Position numbers and translations under genes: made by a program. Of a stretch of 44,201 nt of DNA, positions 17,521-26,150 are shown piece after piece. Source of the stretch: CAMBRQ01 sp945870325. Its GTDB lineage: Bacteria; Bacillota; Clostridia; Lachnospirales; Lachnospiraceae. The stretch lies in assembly GCF_050313795.1 (NCBI RefSeq), contig NZ_JBNPMC010000031.1, forward strand, positions 1-44,201, given 5' to 3'. A model generated the notes under the pieces. That model did not search any database and was not told the origin of the DNA. It was given only the letters and a program-made list of their open reading frames with translations. How positions within the stretch are numbered: position 1 is the stretch's first letter; each line of letters begins with the position of its first letter.

Positions 17521-18570
17521 AAACCGTTCTTCCTCAGGATACTCTTTCCTTTCAACAAAGTGGTCAATCAACTGATAGATAATGATTAGGAGAAGAGCAT
17601 AACTGATACATACTTCTTTGGAATAGGAAAACAGTATGCTGCAGCTAACCACTCCGCCACTTACAATCACAAAAAAACCGTTGACTCCTGTGACATGTCT
17701 TCGGTCAAAGATGAGACGAAGTTCCAATATATGATAGATGTATCCCCAGGCTGTAATTCCAAATGTTACAAGTATATACGGTAAGAATCCGATATCTTCT
17801 TTTACATCAAGGATTAATTGCTCTATAGTAAGTCTAAAGAAACCGGTAATATATACGAACATTCCAAGAGTTGCTAGTACATAACCGATTTTTTGCAGGT
17901 ATTTTGCTGCTGATGGATGCTTTTCTTTCAAGAAAAAAGAAGGAATCTCGAATACGGTCAGGATCAGCAGGAACAGAATCGGCGTAAAAGCGCCCTTCAA
18001 AAAGGCAGTGATTCTGTAGCCTTCAAGAAGAAAAGCAATCGTACCGCAGGCTAAGACCAAAAGTACTGTTTTGAAAATAGACGTCCGTCTGCTGTGCCGC
18101 AGGTTTCCCGCACTATCTGTAGCAGTCAGAGTCTGGGTGATATCTTCCTTTTCATATTTTATCAGATCTCCGGTAATATCCAGGAATCGGTATCCGGCTT
18201 TTTCCTCTCTATGGATCTCTTCCCAGTAGAATTGTTCATCGAATGTGGACAGGACTTCTTTTCGCTTCTGAATCTGTCTGCATATTTCCAAGGCACCGTT
18301 TAATTCTTCAATCTGTTTCTGAAGTTCTGTAATATTTCGCTCGATAGAAACCGGCAGGTCAGTAATCCCATCTAGAAGATCTTCAATCTCTGCCATTGAT
18401 AATCCGAGTTTTCTAAAGATAATGATTTTTTTAAGAGTTGCAATATCTTCGGCGCTGTAATCCCGATATGCATTTTCGCCTCTTTTGGGGTGAATAAGAT
18501 TCTGTTTTTCATAAAACCGGATGGTAGCGCGAGGGATACCCAGTTCCATTTCTAATTCTTTAATTGTCAT
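17503..18570 (-). CDS. MerR-family regulator fused to a multi-pass membrane domain
   Basis: The protein has 355 residues. Residues 1-70 form a MerR winged helix: MTIKELEMELGIPRATIRFYEKQNLI, then YRDYSAEDIATLKKI and LGLSMAEIEDLL. Residues about 75-110 form the usual dimerisation coiled coil. Instead of a soluble effector domain there is a linker (about 110-165) and then about six hydrophobic segments (for example FKTVLLVLACGTIAFLLEGY, PILFLLILTVFEIPSFF, YALLLIIIYQLIDHFV). The product should be a membrane-anchored one-component regulator. Such fusions occur in Firmicutes but have no standard function. No transporter gene adjoins it, so its stimulus is unknown. It starts at the ATG at 18570 with AAGGAGG upstream. 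Confidence 0.85.
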   Translation of the reverse strand: MTIKELEMELGIPRATIRFYEKQNLIHPKRGENAYRDYSAEDIATLKKIIIFRKLGLSMAEIEDLLDGITDLPVSIERNITELQKQIEELNGALEICRQIQKRKEVLSTFDEQFYWEEIHREEKAGYRFLDITGDLIKYEKEDITQTLTATDSAGNLRHSRRTSIFKTVLLVLACGTIAFLLEGYRITAFLKGAFTPILFLLILTVFEIPSFFLKEKHPSAAKYLQKIGYVLATLGMFVYITGFFRLTIEQLILDVKEDIGFLPYILVTFGITAWGYIYHILELRLIFDRRHVTGVNGFFVIVSGGVVSCSILFSYSKEVCISYALLLIIIYQLIDHFVERKEYPEEERFKKPGA

Positions 18571-18603
18571 AAGTCCGCCTCCTTATATAATTATTATAGA
18601 GGA

Positions 18604-18634
18604 AGCGTACAGTATAAACCATGTTTACAGTCAA
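18604..18634 (-). promoter_or_regulatory. Candidate MerR-type promoter with long spacer
   Basis: On the minus strand TTGACT (18634-18629) and TACGCT (18609-18604) are 19 bp apart, the long spacing typical of MerR-activated promoters. The palindrome TAAACCATGTTTA (18615-18627) sits in the spacer, where MerR proteins bind. Probable autoregulation of the downstream MerR gene. Confidence 0.5.
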
Positions 18635-18800
18635 TAACTTTCCGGCATATTTTATGAATTTTTGCTGCCAAAGAATCTAAGAGGAACTTTTGGCAGTATG
18701 TACTGTATGTTGTCAGGCATCCCGAGGAGAATGCCGGCGGCAGGTTCCACAGGCGGATAGTGGGGTTCTCAGGACAGGGGAAAATAAGTGTTAAACAGGA

Positions 18801-18863
18801 TGAAAAAATGTCGGATTTTTGAAATGATAGTACATATTCTTAGGCGCCACAATGAGTTAAAAT
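18801..18863 (+). promoter_or_regulatory. Shared AraC-type operator and promoter, copy 3 (unit C)
   Basis: The 353-bp gap between the MerR and GH3 starts contains ATGTCGGAT at 18808-18816 after an A-tract, second half ACATAT at +24, and TAAAAT at 18858-18863, exactly 50 bp from the motif start. The GH3 start codon lies 116 bp from the motif. Apart from the MerR promoter I see nothing else in this gap. Confidence 0.75.
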
Positions 18864-18923
18864 GAATACTATAGTGTGTGACAACGGATAATGATAGAAA
18901 ATATTGATTCATTAGGAGGCAAC

Positions 18924-21092
18924 ATGAAGAAAAATTATGAAAAGCAGATCAAAGAACTTCGGGAGAAGATGACGTTAGAAGAGAAGATCGGGCAGTTACA
19001 GCAGTGTGGTCCATCCTTAGTCGGAGCGTTCGAGGTTAGTTTTGAAGAACTGCTGAATATGATGTTTGACGGCAGAATCTCTCAGGAGGAGTTTGAGAGG
19101 TTGATGGGAACTGCTGAGCAGGATTTCCATGAAGAGGACTTAAGAGCAGGAAGAATCGGTTCCTACAATGGAATTGGAGATGCAGGGACGGCGAATCGTC
19201 TGCAGAAGATAGCAGTGGAAGAGACGCGGCTTGGGATTCCGCTTCTTTTTGGATATGATGTCATTCATGGATTTCGGACCGTGACGCCGATTCCACTGGC
19301 AGAAAGTTGTGCATGGGAGCCTGGACTTTGGGAGAAGACGGCAAGAATCGCAGCAAAAGAAGCGACTGCTGCCGGTGTACATATGACATTTGCCCCGATG
19401 GTAGATGTGGCGAAGGATGCAAGATGGGGACGTGTCAGTGAAGGAGCGGGCGAGGATGTGCTGCTGAACAGTGTTTATGGTGTCTCGAAAGTAAAAGGAT
19501 TCCAGGGAGATGATCTGTCGAAAGAAGATGCCATGGCAGCGTGCCTGAAGCATTTTGCGGCATATGGTGCCGGGGAAGCGGGAAGAGATTATAACCGGGT
19601 GGATATGTCCATGCAAAGACTATGGGAAGAATATCTGCCGCCATATAAAGCCTGCATTGATGCCGGGGTAAGAGCAATCATGCCTGCATTTAACGATATA
19701 AATGGAATCCCATGTACCGTGAATTCCTGGTTGCTTCGTGATATCCTGCGCGGAAAATGGGGATTCGATGGGCTGGTAGTCAGTGATTCGAACGCCATTG
19801 CTGAGTGTGTGAACCACGGAATTGCAGAAGATAAGAGAGATGCATCCAGACAGGCAATTCTTGCCGGAATGGATATGGATATGTCTTCTAATTCCTATAT
19901 CGAATGTCTGAAAGAACTGGTAGAAAACGGAGAAGTGGAAGAAAGTGTATTGGATGAGGCTGTGGATGACGTCCTTCGGATCAAGTTTGAACTGGGTCTA
20001 TTTGACCGGCCATATCGGACGAATGAGGAGAGAGAACAGCAGACAATGCTAAAAGAAGAGTACCGTGCGATTGCGCTGGAAGCCGCAGAGAAGTCTATCG
20101 TTCTGTTAAAGAATGAGGAGAATCTTCTGCCTTTAAAATCTGATGCAAAGGTGGGAATCTTTGGCGCACTGGCAGCGGATAAGGGACAGATGACCGGCGC
20201 ATGGGCGATCGGAGCCAATCCGGATGATTGTGTCAGTATTGTAGAAGCATTGAAAGCGAGGGGAATTTCCTATCAATATAGTACAGATGGCTCGAATCTG
20301 CTGGAAATTGCTTCAGAATCGGATATTCTGGTGGCGGTGATTGGTGAGAGGAAGGAAGAAAGCGGAGAAGCGGCAAGCCGGGCGGATATTACTCTACATT
20401 CGGAAGATCTGGCGCTTGTCAGAAACTTACAGGCAACGAGTAAGCCTGTGGTAGCTGTCTTATTGAACGGAAGACCACTTGCTATCCCGGAACTTGACCA
20501 GATGGCGTCTGCTATCATAGAAGCATGGCATCTTGGGATAGAAGCAGGGAATGCGATTTTGAATGTACTGTATGGTGATGTGAATCCTTCAGGCAAGCTT
20601 ACGACTACGTTCCCAGCAACAGTTGGTCAGTGTCCGATGTATTATGCGCATATGAACACCGGAAGACCTGGCGGAAAGTCCAAGTTTACATCCAAGTATC
20701 TGGATGCTCCGGTGGACCCATTGTATCCATTTGGTTATGGATTATCCTATACGACTTATGCATATGAAGATCTGAAATTTGAAAAAGACGAAGACGGAGT
20801 TCATGTGATTGTAACGGTTCGCAATACTGGGGAAAGAGCCGGAGAGGAAATCGTACAGTGCTACACACAGATGCCATATGCGAAGCGTGTACGCCCGGTA
20901 CGGGAATTAAAATCCTTTACGAAGATTGCATTGGAGCCAGGCGAGGCGAAGCAGGTAGAGTTAAAGATTACAAATGACAATCTTGAGTATTATGACTGGG
21001 AGATGAACAGGATTCCTTATGAAGGAAAACTGAAAGTATACGTAGGCGGCAATGTACAAGATACGATTGTCGAAGAGTTAGCCCTCTCTTAG
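18924..21092 (+). CDS. GH3 beta-glucosidase (BglX-like)
   Basis: The protein has 722 residues counted from the ATG at 18924, which has AGGAGG 5 bases upstream; an in-frame ATG at 18891 lacks one. It opens MTLEEKIGQLQQ, with HGFRTVTPIPLAESCAW and KHFAAYGAGEAGRDYNRVDMS characteristic of BglX-type GH3 enzymes, and the nucleophile Asp in GFDGLVVSDSNAIAE (Asp288). The alpha/beta sandwich domain and FnIII-like end (RVRPVRELKSFTKIALEPGE) follow, giving normal family length. No signal peptide is present, in contrast to periplasmic BglX. It is a single-gene unit with its own operator and a terminator immediately after. Expected role: hydrolysis of beta-glucosides released or imported with the rhamnosides. 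Confidence 0.93.
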   Translation: MKKNYEKQIKELREKMTLEEKIGQLQQCGPSLVGAFEVSFEELLNMMFDGRISQEEFERLMGTAEQDFHEEDLRAGRIGSYNGIGDAGTANRLQKIAVEETRLGIPLLFGYDVIHGFRTVTPIPLAESCAWEPGLWEKTARIAAKEATAAGVHMTFAPMVDVAKDARWGRVSEGAGEDVLLNSVYGVSKVKGFQGDDLSKEDAMAACLKHFAAYGAGEAGRDYNRVDMSMQRLWEEYLPPYKACIDAGVRAIMPAFNDINGIPCTVNSWLLRDILRGKWGFDGLVVSDSNAIAECVNHGIAEDKRDASRQAILAGMDMDMSSNSYIECLKELVENGEVEESVLDEAVDDVLRIKFELGLFDRPYRTNEEREQQTMLKEEYRAIALEAAEKSIVLLKNEENLLPLKSDAKVGIFGALAADKGQMTGAWAIGANPDDCVSIVEALKARGISYQYSTDGSNLLEIASESDILVAVIGERKEESGEAASRADITLHSEDLALVRNLQATSKPVVAVLLNGRPLAIPELDQMASAIIEAWHLGIEAGNAILNVLYGDVNPSGKLTTTFPATVGQCPMYYAHMNTGRPGGKSKFTSKYLDAPVDPLYPFGYGLSYTTYAYEDLKFEKDEDGVHVIVTVRNTGERAGEEIVQCYTQMPYAKRVRPVRELKSFTKIALEPGEAKQVELKITNDNLEYYDWEMNRIPYEGKLKVYVGGNVQDTIVEELALS

Positions 21093-21101
21093 ATAGATGC
21101 A

Positions 21102-21145
21102 AAAAGAACGTTTTGCAGGAAGATCGCAAGACGTTCTTTTCGCGT
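21102..21145 (+). terminator. Terminator of unit C
   Basis: The inverted repeat AAAAGAACGTTTTGC (21102-21116) / GCAAGACGTTCTTTT (21126-21140) ends in TTTT directly after the GH3 stop. It separates unit C from unit D. Confidence 0.8.
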
Positions 21146-21190
21146 TGTCAATGGCAGGTTCTGCAGGCATTTTCCTATGCAGAGACAGCG

Positions 21191-21253
21191 TTAAAAAATG
21201 TCGGATTTACAGAATGATATAACATGGCTTGTTGGAACACCCAAAGATAAAAT
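21191..21253 (+). promoter_or_regulatory. Shared AraC-type operator and promoter, copy 4 (unit D)
   Basis: TTAAAAA then ATGTCGGAT at 21198-21206, second half ACATGG at +24 to +29, and TAAAAT at 21248-21253, exactly 50 bp from the motif start. The symporter start codon lies 93 bp from the motif. With copy 5 this gives the clearest form of the bipartite pattern. Confidence 0.78.
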
Positions 21254-21290
21254 TAGTATATAAACTAAAGAGCCAAAAAGGAGAGAGAGA

Positions 21291-22763
21291 ATGGCAAAAC
21301 AACCAACAAACCAAACGGCTAAAAAGGGCAAACTCAGCAATGCATTTGTATGGTTCCATGCAACTTCTGTTAATGGTACTGCAATGGCGATTGCTGCAAC
21401 GATTGCTACTTACTTTTCCCTGTACGTACAGGAAGAGATCGGCATTACTGCCGCTCAATTATCAATCATTCTGTTGATCTGTTCTTTATGGGATGCGATC
21501 AATGATCCATTAATGGGCGTTATCTGTGATTCTTATAATCCAAGATGGGGACGTTATCGTACCTGGTTTTTATTTACCCCTATCTTCCTGCTTGTGGATA
21601 TGTTCCTGCTGTTTAGCAATCCGGGATTCATTCAGGGAAGTCCTATGGCAAAATGCGTCTATGTCTGCATTACGTATATGGTATATGGTATGTGTGTAAC
21701 GGCGTATACCATGCCTCAGATGGCGATCCTGCCGGCAATGACACTGGACGATCAGGAACGTAACGATGTCGTTGCGAAAGGCGCTGCTGTATGTGCACTG
21801 GCATTTACAGTTGCTTCTACCTTCTCTACACAGTTGGTGCAGATTTTCGGAAGTTATCGTAATATTATGTGTTTCTACGCAGTATTTGCATGTGTTTTTT
21901 TCTGGGGATTGTATAAGACATCCGAAGAGCGTTATGTGGCTCCAAAAGATGAGAACGGGGGCTTGAAACAGTTGATCTATGTATTCCGTCATAAGGAGAT
22001 CTGGCCGGTTATGCTCTGCTGGTGTCTGGCGGCTATTTCCTACGGATTCATGTTTACATCTTCCGTATATTATGCACAGTATATCCTGGCACCTGGAAGA
22101 ATTGATATGGCGAAACTGGCAACATTAGATGAGGCTGCAGCTGGCAAATTGATTGGTGGAACCATCGGCGGAACCATCTCCACTTACATGGGCTTCATCT
22201 CTGTTGGAGCGTTGATCTCTATGATGGTATTAATGCCAATTTTGCTGAAGAAATTAAAGACCGGATATAAGGCAATCATTGTTTCTCAGTTATTGACCAT
22301 TATCTGTTATGTTGTTCTGTTCTTTACTGGAAAACTGAACTTTATGTACTGCTGTATCCTGTCATTTGTTGCGACAGCAGTAGGAGCGATGGTAAATGCT
22401 CTGGTGAATGTACTTGTAAATGATACGATTGATTTTATTATGTTGAAAGAAGGCAAACAGTTGAATGGAATTGTGTCTTCTGTAAAGGGATTCGCACAGA
22501 AATGTGGTAATACAGTTGTTAACTCAGGTATGCTGGCAGTACTGGCAATCTGCGGATTCGACGCTCAGCTTGGACCATTAGGACAGTCTGAGATGGCACT
22601 TACAGGTACAAACCTGGTACGTTTTATGATACCTGCAATTGTGTCTGCTTTAATCTTGGTCATTATGGTATTCTATCCATTGAAGAAGTACTTCCCGGCA
22701 ATTGCTGAGATGAAAGCAAAGATGAAGGCAGAGCATGATATGGCGGAGACAGTAGAAGAATAA
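21291..22763 (+). CDS. GPH-family sugar:cation symporter (MFS-type)
   Basis: The protein has 490 residues with about 12 hydrophobic segments. The glycoside-pentoside-hexuronide transporter pattern is clear: SLWDAINDPLMGVICDSYNPRWGRYRTWFLFTPIF near the second helix (residues about 63-98), the family's conserved cytoplasmic loop with the DxxxGxxxD-like stretch. MelB-type carriers import oligosaccharides or glycosides with Na+ or H+. It starts at 21291 with AAAAGGAGAG. It is the only sugar transporter in the window, first gene of unit D and followed by GH43, so it is the probable entry route for the substrate of this locus. The exact cargo cannot be read from the sequence. Confidence 0.9.
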   Translation: MAKQPTNQTAKKGKLSNAFVWFHATSVNGTAMAIAATIATYFSLYVQEEIGITAAQLSIILLICSLWDAINDPLMGVICDSYNPRWGRYRTWFLFTPIFLLVDMFLLFSNPGFIQGSPMAKCVYVCITYMVYGMCVTAYTMPQMAILPAMTLDDQERNDVVAKGAAVCALAFTVASTFSTQLVQIFGSYRNIMCFYAVFACVFFWGLYKTSEERYVAPKDENGGLKQLIYVFRHKEIWPVMLCWCLAAISYGFMFTSSVYYAQYILAPGRIDMAKLATLDEAAAGKLIGGTIGGTISTYMGFISVGALISMMVLMPILLKKLKTGYKAIIVSQLLTIICYVVLFFTGKLNFMYCCILSFVATAVGAMVNALVNVLVNDTIDFIMLKEGKQLNGIVSSVKGFAQKCGNTVVNSGMLAVLAICGFDAQLGPLGQSEMALTGTNLVRFMIPAIVSALILVIMVFYPLKKYFPAIAEMKAKMKAEHDMAETVEE

Positions 22764-22778
22764 GATATAGTTTGAGTG

Positions 22779-22815
22779 GTGAAAGGGGAAGTTAGGGGTA
22801 ACTTCTCCTTTTCAC
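22779..22815 (+). terminator. Hairpin between symporter and GH43
   Basis: Left arm GTGAAAGGGGAAGTTA and right arm TAACTTCTCCTTTTCAC with a GGGG loop form a long stem, 15 bp after the symporter stop. There is no T run after it, so it may be a partial terminator or an mRNA-stabilising 3' end rather than a full stop. Confidence 0.45.
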
Positions 22816-22873
22816 GTCTCTGTATACTTATCGGAGAAATTATAGGAGCAATGATTATGATAGGAGTAGGTGT

Positions 22874-24364
22874 ATGAAGACAAAAACATTAGGTTTGAAC
22901 CCATATCTTCCGTCATGGGAATTTGTGCCGGATGGAGAACCGCATGTATTTGATGGAAGGGTGTATATATTTGGAAGCCATGACAGCAGGAATGGTGTGT
23001 CGTTCTGTGAAGGAGACTATGTAGTATGGAGCGCGCCTGTAGATGATCTTGGGAATTGGAGATGCGAAGGTATTAGTTATAGAAAGGATCAGGACCCGCT
23101 GAATGGGGCTGATTACGACGGGGTGCTTCCGAAGATCGACATGCCGTTTTGCACTCCGGAGAATCCACATCTGTTATATGCACCGGATATAGCAAAGGGA
23201 CCGGACGGCAGATATTATTTGTATTATTCGCTAGATTTTACCAATGTGATTTCTGTGGCTGTAAGCGATACTCCGGCAGGTCCTTACGAATTCCTGGATT
23301 ATGTAAGGAATGCAGATGGAGAAATCCCGGATGTGGGAAGATGGTTTGATCCGGCAATTCTCAGTGAAGAAAGCGGTAATTACTTATATTACGGATTTGC
23401 GCCGGTATTCCGTTTCCCAGGGATGGAAGGTGTCATCTTCCCTGGATCTATGATGGTGAGACTTGCCGATGACATGCATACCATCATTAGTGATCCGGTA
23501 TGTGTGGCAAATGGTCCGGATACTGCGAAAGGAACGGCATATGAAGCTCACCCGTTCTTCGAGGCATCCAGCATACGAAAGATTGGTGACTGGTACTATT
23601 TCGTATATTCCAGTCTGCAAGGGAACGAACTGTGCTATGGTATGGCAAAAACGCCTGAGGGACCGTTTGAATATAAAGGAGTTATTGTATCTAACGGAGA
23701 TTTGGGATATCGAGGAAATGAACTTGCAGTGAACTATACCGGAAACAATCATGGCGGACTTGTGGAGATTGGGGAAGAGACTTACATCTTCTGGCATCGT
23801 CAGACTCACGGCACCGGATTCTCCAGACAAGGATGCGCAGATAAAGTTCATATCGCAGAGGATGGTACGATCGCACAGATTGAGATTACAAGCTGCGGCT
23901 TGAATGGTGGACCGCTTCCTGCAAAGAATACCTATCAGTCTTATATCGCATGCCACCTTACCGAAAAAGACCGCACAAAAGTCGGACATGTAGTAGAACC
24001 TGGACCAGGTGAGACCGTTCCGACACTTCCGCCGGAAATGCCATATATTACAGAAGAGGAGAATCCGGATTACGAAAAGGGATTAAAGCCTTTCATCGCC
24101 AATCTTCAGGAAGGCGCAGTAGCTGAATTCAAGTATCTCGCATTTGACGGAGATGAGAAGAATATTACTTTGGAACTTCGTGGAACAGGCACCGTTCAGG
24201 CGCTGCTGGATAGACCAGACGGAGAACAGATTGCAGTTGTAAACTGCGATTCCGATACATGGATCAAAGTAACAGGAAAACTAACAAAAGTAGAAGAAAC
24301 ACATGCATTATACATAAAAGTAACAGACGGCGAGGTAGACTTTGCGTCTTTTACAATTGCATAA
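22874..24364 (+). CDS. GH43 family glycosidase with C-terminal beta-sandwich
   Basis: The protein has 496 residues. The five-bladed propeller of GH43 shows NPYLPSWEFVPDGEPHVFDGRVYIFGSHD (candidate base Asp20), YAPDIAKGPDGRYYLYYS, the pKa-modulating Asp in RWFDPAIL (Asp159) and the acid Glu in HPFFEASSIRK (Glu230). After about residue 370 a smaller beta-rich region (VAEFKYLAFDGDEKNITLELRGTGTVQALLDRP) resembles a CBM6-like module. It has no signal peptide and is cytoplasmic. GH43 enzymes act on alpha-L-arabinosides or beta-D-xylosides, and some on other sugars. It follows the symporter in unit D. Fragments of two other GH43 genes occur at 6387 and 36616, so this is the only intact copy. Confidence 0.9.
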   Translation: MKTKTLGLNPYLPSWEFVPDGEPHVFDGRVYIFGSHDSRNGVSFCEGDYVVWSAPVDDLGNWRCEGISYRKDQDPLNGADYDGVLPKIDMPFCTPENPHLLYAPDIAKGPDGRYYLYYSLDFTNVISVAVSDTPAGPYEFLDYVRNADGEIPDVGRWFDPAILSEESGNYLYYGFAPVFRFPGMEGVIFPGSMMVRLADDMHTIISDPVCVANGPDTAKGTAYEAHPFFEASSIRKIGDWYYFVYSSLQGNELCYGMAKTPEGPFEYKGVIVSNGDLGYRGNELAVNYTGNNHGGLVEIGEETYIFWHRQTHGTGFSRQGCADKVHIAEDGTIAQIEITSCGLNGGPLPAKNTYQSYIACHLTEKDRTKVGHVVEPGPGETVPTLPPEMPYITEEENPDYEKGLKPFIANLQEGAVAEFKYLAFDGDEKNITLELRGTGTVQALLDRPDGEQIAVVNCDSDTWIKVTGKLTKVEETHALYIKVTDGEVDFASFTIA

Positions 24365-24527
24365 TAAAAAAATTAGAACCAAAAGTTCGTAAGGAAAGAT
24401 GCAAAAAGAGTATTGAATTGTACAAAACAATACCAAAAGAAACATGTTACCACTCCAATAATCTCTCATTACGCCTCACGCCGGAATCCTACTCGTTGAG
24501 AAAGACCGCCCATTAGAAACGTCAGGT

Positions 24528-24761
24528 GTGTGGAGGAATCGAAGGCTGGCAACCGTAGGACAAGCACTAGAATATGTTACAGAGCAAGAGACAGAAATAC
24601 CGTACGAAACTTTGACCACAAGTCAAAGTTGAGAGGACTGCTGAAAGCAATCATCATCAAGATGATTGATTGAATCAGTCCGGTTACGATATTTCTGTCT
24701 CTTGCTCTGTTACATATTCTTAGCGCAGGACTCCGGCTGCCAGCCTTCGATTTCTCCACAC
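24528..24761. repeat. 77-bp inverted repeat with nested hairpins
   Basis: Left arm 24528-24604 and right arm 24685-24761 are the same length and match in about 63 of 77 positions by eye, ungapped, with mismatches concentrated around 24556-24570. The 80-bp centre has two more hairpins: AACTTTGAC / GTCAAAGTT (24608-24630) and CAATCATC / GATGATTG (24648-24668). The whole fills the gap between two convergent genes (GH43 and AraC). It encodes no convincing protein. It could be a MITE-like element, a structured RNA or a bidirectional terminator. In the rest of the 434-bp gap (24365-24527 and 24762-24798) I see no gene. Confidence 0.8.
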
Positions 24762-24798
24762 GCCGTACACTCTAAAAACCTTCTTCCCAACCAAATTC

Positions 24799-25938
24799 CT
24801 ACCAATTCCCCTCCTTAATCTCCTCAAACGGCATAAACAATTCCTCCTGCGTCTGATGTTTCTTCCGGTATTCCTGCGGAGACATCTTATGTGTCGCCCG
24901 AAATACCCGTGAAAAATGATCCGCCGAATTATACCCGATACATTCTGCAATCTCACTAATCTTCATCTGCGTATTCGTCAGATAAGACACAGCATCTGCC
25001 ATCCGCAGCTGCTTCACCAGCGTTGTAAAACTGCATCCCGTATTTTGCTTGATCAGTGTGCTAAGATGCGGTTCGCTGTAGTGGAAGAATTCTGCAAGTG
25101 AAGCCAGTGTTAATGACTGATAGTTGTGCTGGATATACTGCAGGATCAGCGAAAAGTCCGTGCCCATCTGATAGTTGTAGAACTGGATCGTCTTACTGTA
25201 ATCCCGGATCAGATGGGAGAAGAACAGATGAATCCAACTGATACAATTATTATTACTGAACGCATCTCGTTTGTAACACTCAGACATCGCATTTCTTATG
25301 ATATTCTTCAGCCAGACCACATCCTCCGAATAAAACATCAGATAGTTTGAATGCGAATCCCCTTGCAGAATGGTTCTAAAAAAGTAGGACAGCAGATTCT
25401 TCTGTGACATGAGCGAAAAAAATGTCGTATTGAAGGTGCTTTTTCGTATCATGATGCAGAAAACAGTGGATTCATCATCAATCGTCAGGTCATGTCTGGA
25501 ATGCGGAGCAATGATGCACAATTCTCCTGTCTTCAGGGTGCGTTTCTCGTTTTCAAAGACAAATGTACACTGTCCCGAGGCAACAAAATCAATCTCAAAA
25601 TAATTATGAATATGCGGAGCCGGACGGGTATATCTGGGATGGCGTATTACGAATACATCTCTGGTCTGAGGGATGATTACAGACTCATCGACCTTGGAAG
25701 TTATGGAAGTATTCGGGGTCAGAGCCAGAACGAAGGAATCCATCACCTTGTCAAATTCTTCATCCGACATGGAACCATACATCTTATTGGCAGGCAGCCC
25801 TGGCAGCGGTTTGTCGGATAATAACCCTTTGTAATAGAGGTAGTCCGTCATCTCCGGAAACTGCATCCGGCTTCCGGTTCTCTGATAATATTCTTTCAAA
25901 TGGTATTGAAAATCACCGTAGGTTATGTAGTATGGCAT
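24799..25938 (-). CDS. AraC-family regulator, candidate controller of the shared operator
   Basis: The protein has 379 residues from the ATG at 25938, which has AAAGGAG upstream; an in-frame ATG at 25959 precedes that site. The N-terminal 110 residues are a poorly conserved extension. A cupin sensor follows (RPAPHIHNYFEIDFVASGQCTFVFENEKRTLKTGELCIIAPHSRHD), and a C-terminal HTH_18 domain with LTLASLAEFFHYSEPHLSTLIKQNTG and IAECIGYNSADHFSRVFRATHKMSPQEYRKKHQ. It is divergent from unit E, and the intervening 212 bp contain copy 5 of the ATGTCGG(A/G)T operator. Proximity makes it the best candidate to bind all five copies. The inducer, perhaps rhamnose or a rhamnoside, is unknown. Confidence 0.88.
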   Translation of the reverse strand: MPYYITYGDFQYHLKEYYQRTGSRMQFPEMTDYLYYKGLLSDKPLPGLPANKMYGSMSDEEFDKVMDSFVLALTPNTSITSKVDESVIIPQTRDVFVIRHPRYTRPAPHIHNYFEIDFVASGQCTFVFENEKRTLKTGELCIIAPHSRHDLTIDDESTVFCIMIRKSTFNTTFFSLMSQKNLLSYFFRTILQGDSHSNYLMFYSEDVVWLKNIIRNAMSECYKRDAFSNNNCISWIHLFFSHLIRDYSKTIQFYNYQMGTDFSLILQYIQHNYQSLTLASLAEFFHYSEPHLSTLIKQNTGCSFTTLVKQLRMADAVSYLTNTQMKISEIAECIGYNSADHFSRVFRATHKMSPQEYRKKHQTQEELFMPFEEIKEGNW

Positions 25939-26038
25939 AATTACTCCTTTATCAATCATGAATAAAATACAGGTTCCTTTGATTTATCGGAAGTATAGCA
26001 GAAGAAAAAGAGACCCGCAAGGACGTTTGGGGAACATC

Positions 26039-26101
26039 TGAAAATATGTCGGGTAATCAGAAAGAATCTACATGGTATTTGCATGGGAATTTCCCTAAAC
26101 T
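26039..26101 (+). promoter_or_regulatory. Shared AraC-type operator and promoter, copy 5 (unit E)
   Basis: GAAAAT then ATGTCGGGT at 26046-26054, second half ACATGG at +24 to +29, and TAAACT at 26096-26101, exactly 50 bp from the motif start. The unit E start codon lies 105 bp on. The motif itself begins with an in-frame ATG, so a gene caller may wrongly extend the GH3 protein by 35 residues through the operator. Confidence 0.75.
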
Positions 26102-26150
26102 GGGAGTAACAATTACGGGTATTCCGATAAGACAACAGGAGGAAAAAGAA

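Noticed and set aside
24577..24759. A 60-codon frame within the 77-bp inverted repeat
   Set aside because: It is produced by the palindrome itself and has no start signals.
25762..25770. A sixth ATGTCGGAT on the minus strand inside the AraC gene
   Set aside because: It encodes MSD in the protein, has no A-tract, and the sequence 50 bp on (GACCCC) is not a -10 box.
26046..26150. An N-terminal extension of the NagZ-type GH3 starting MSGNQKEST
   Set aside because: These bases are the regulon operator and promoter; the AGGAGG-led ATG at 26151 is a better start.
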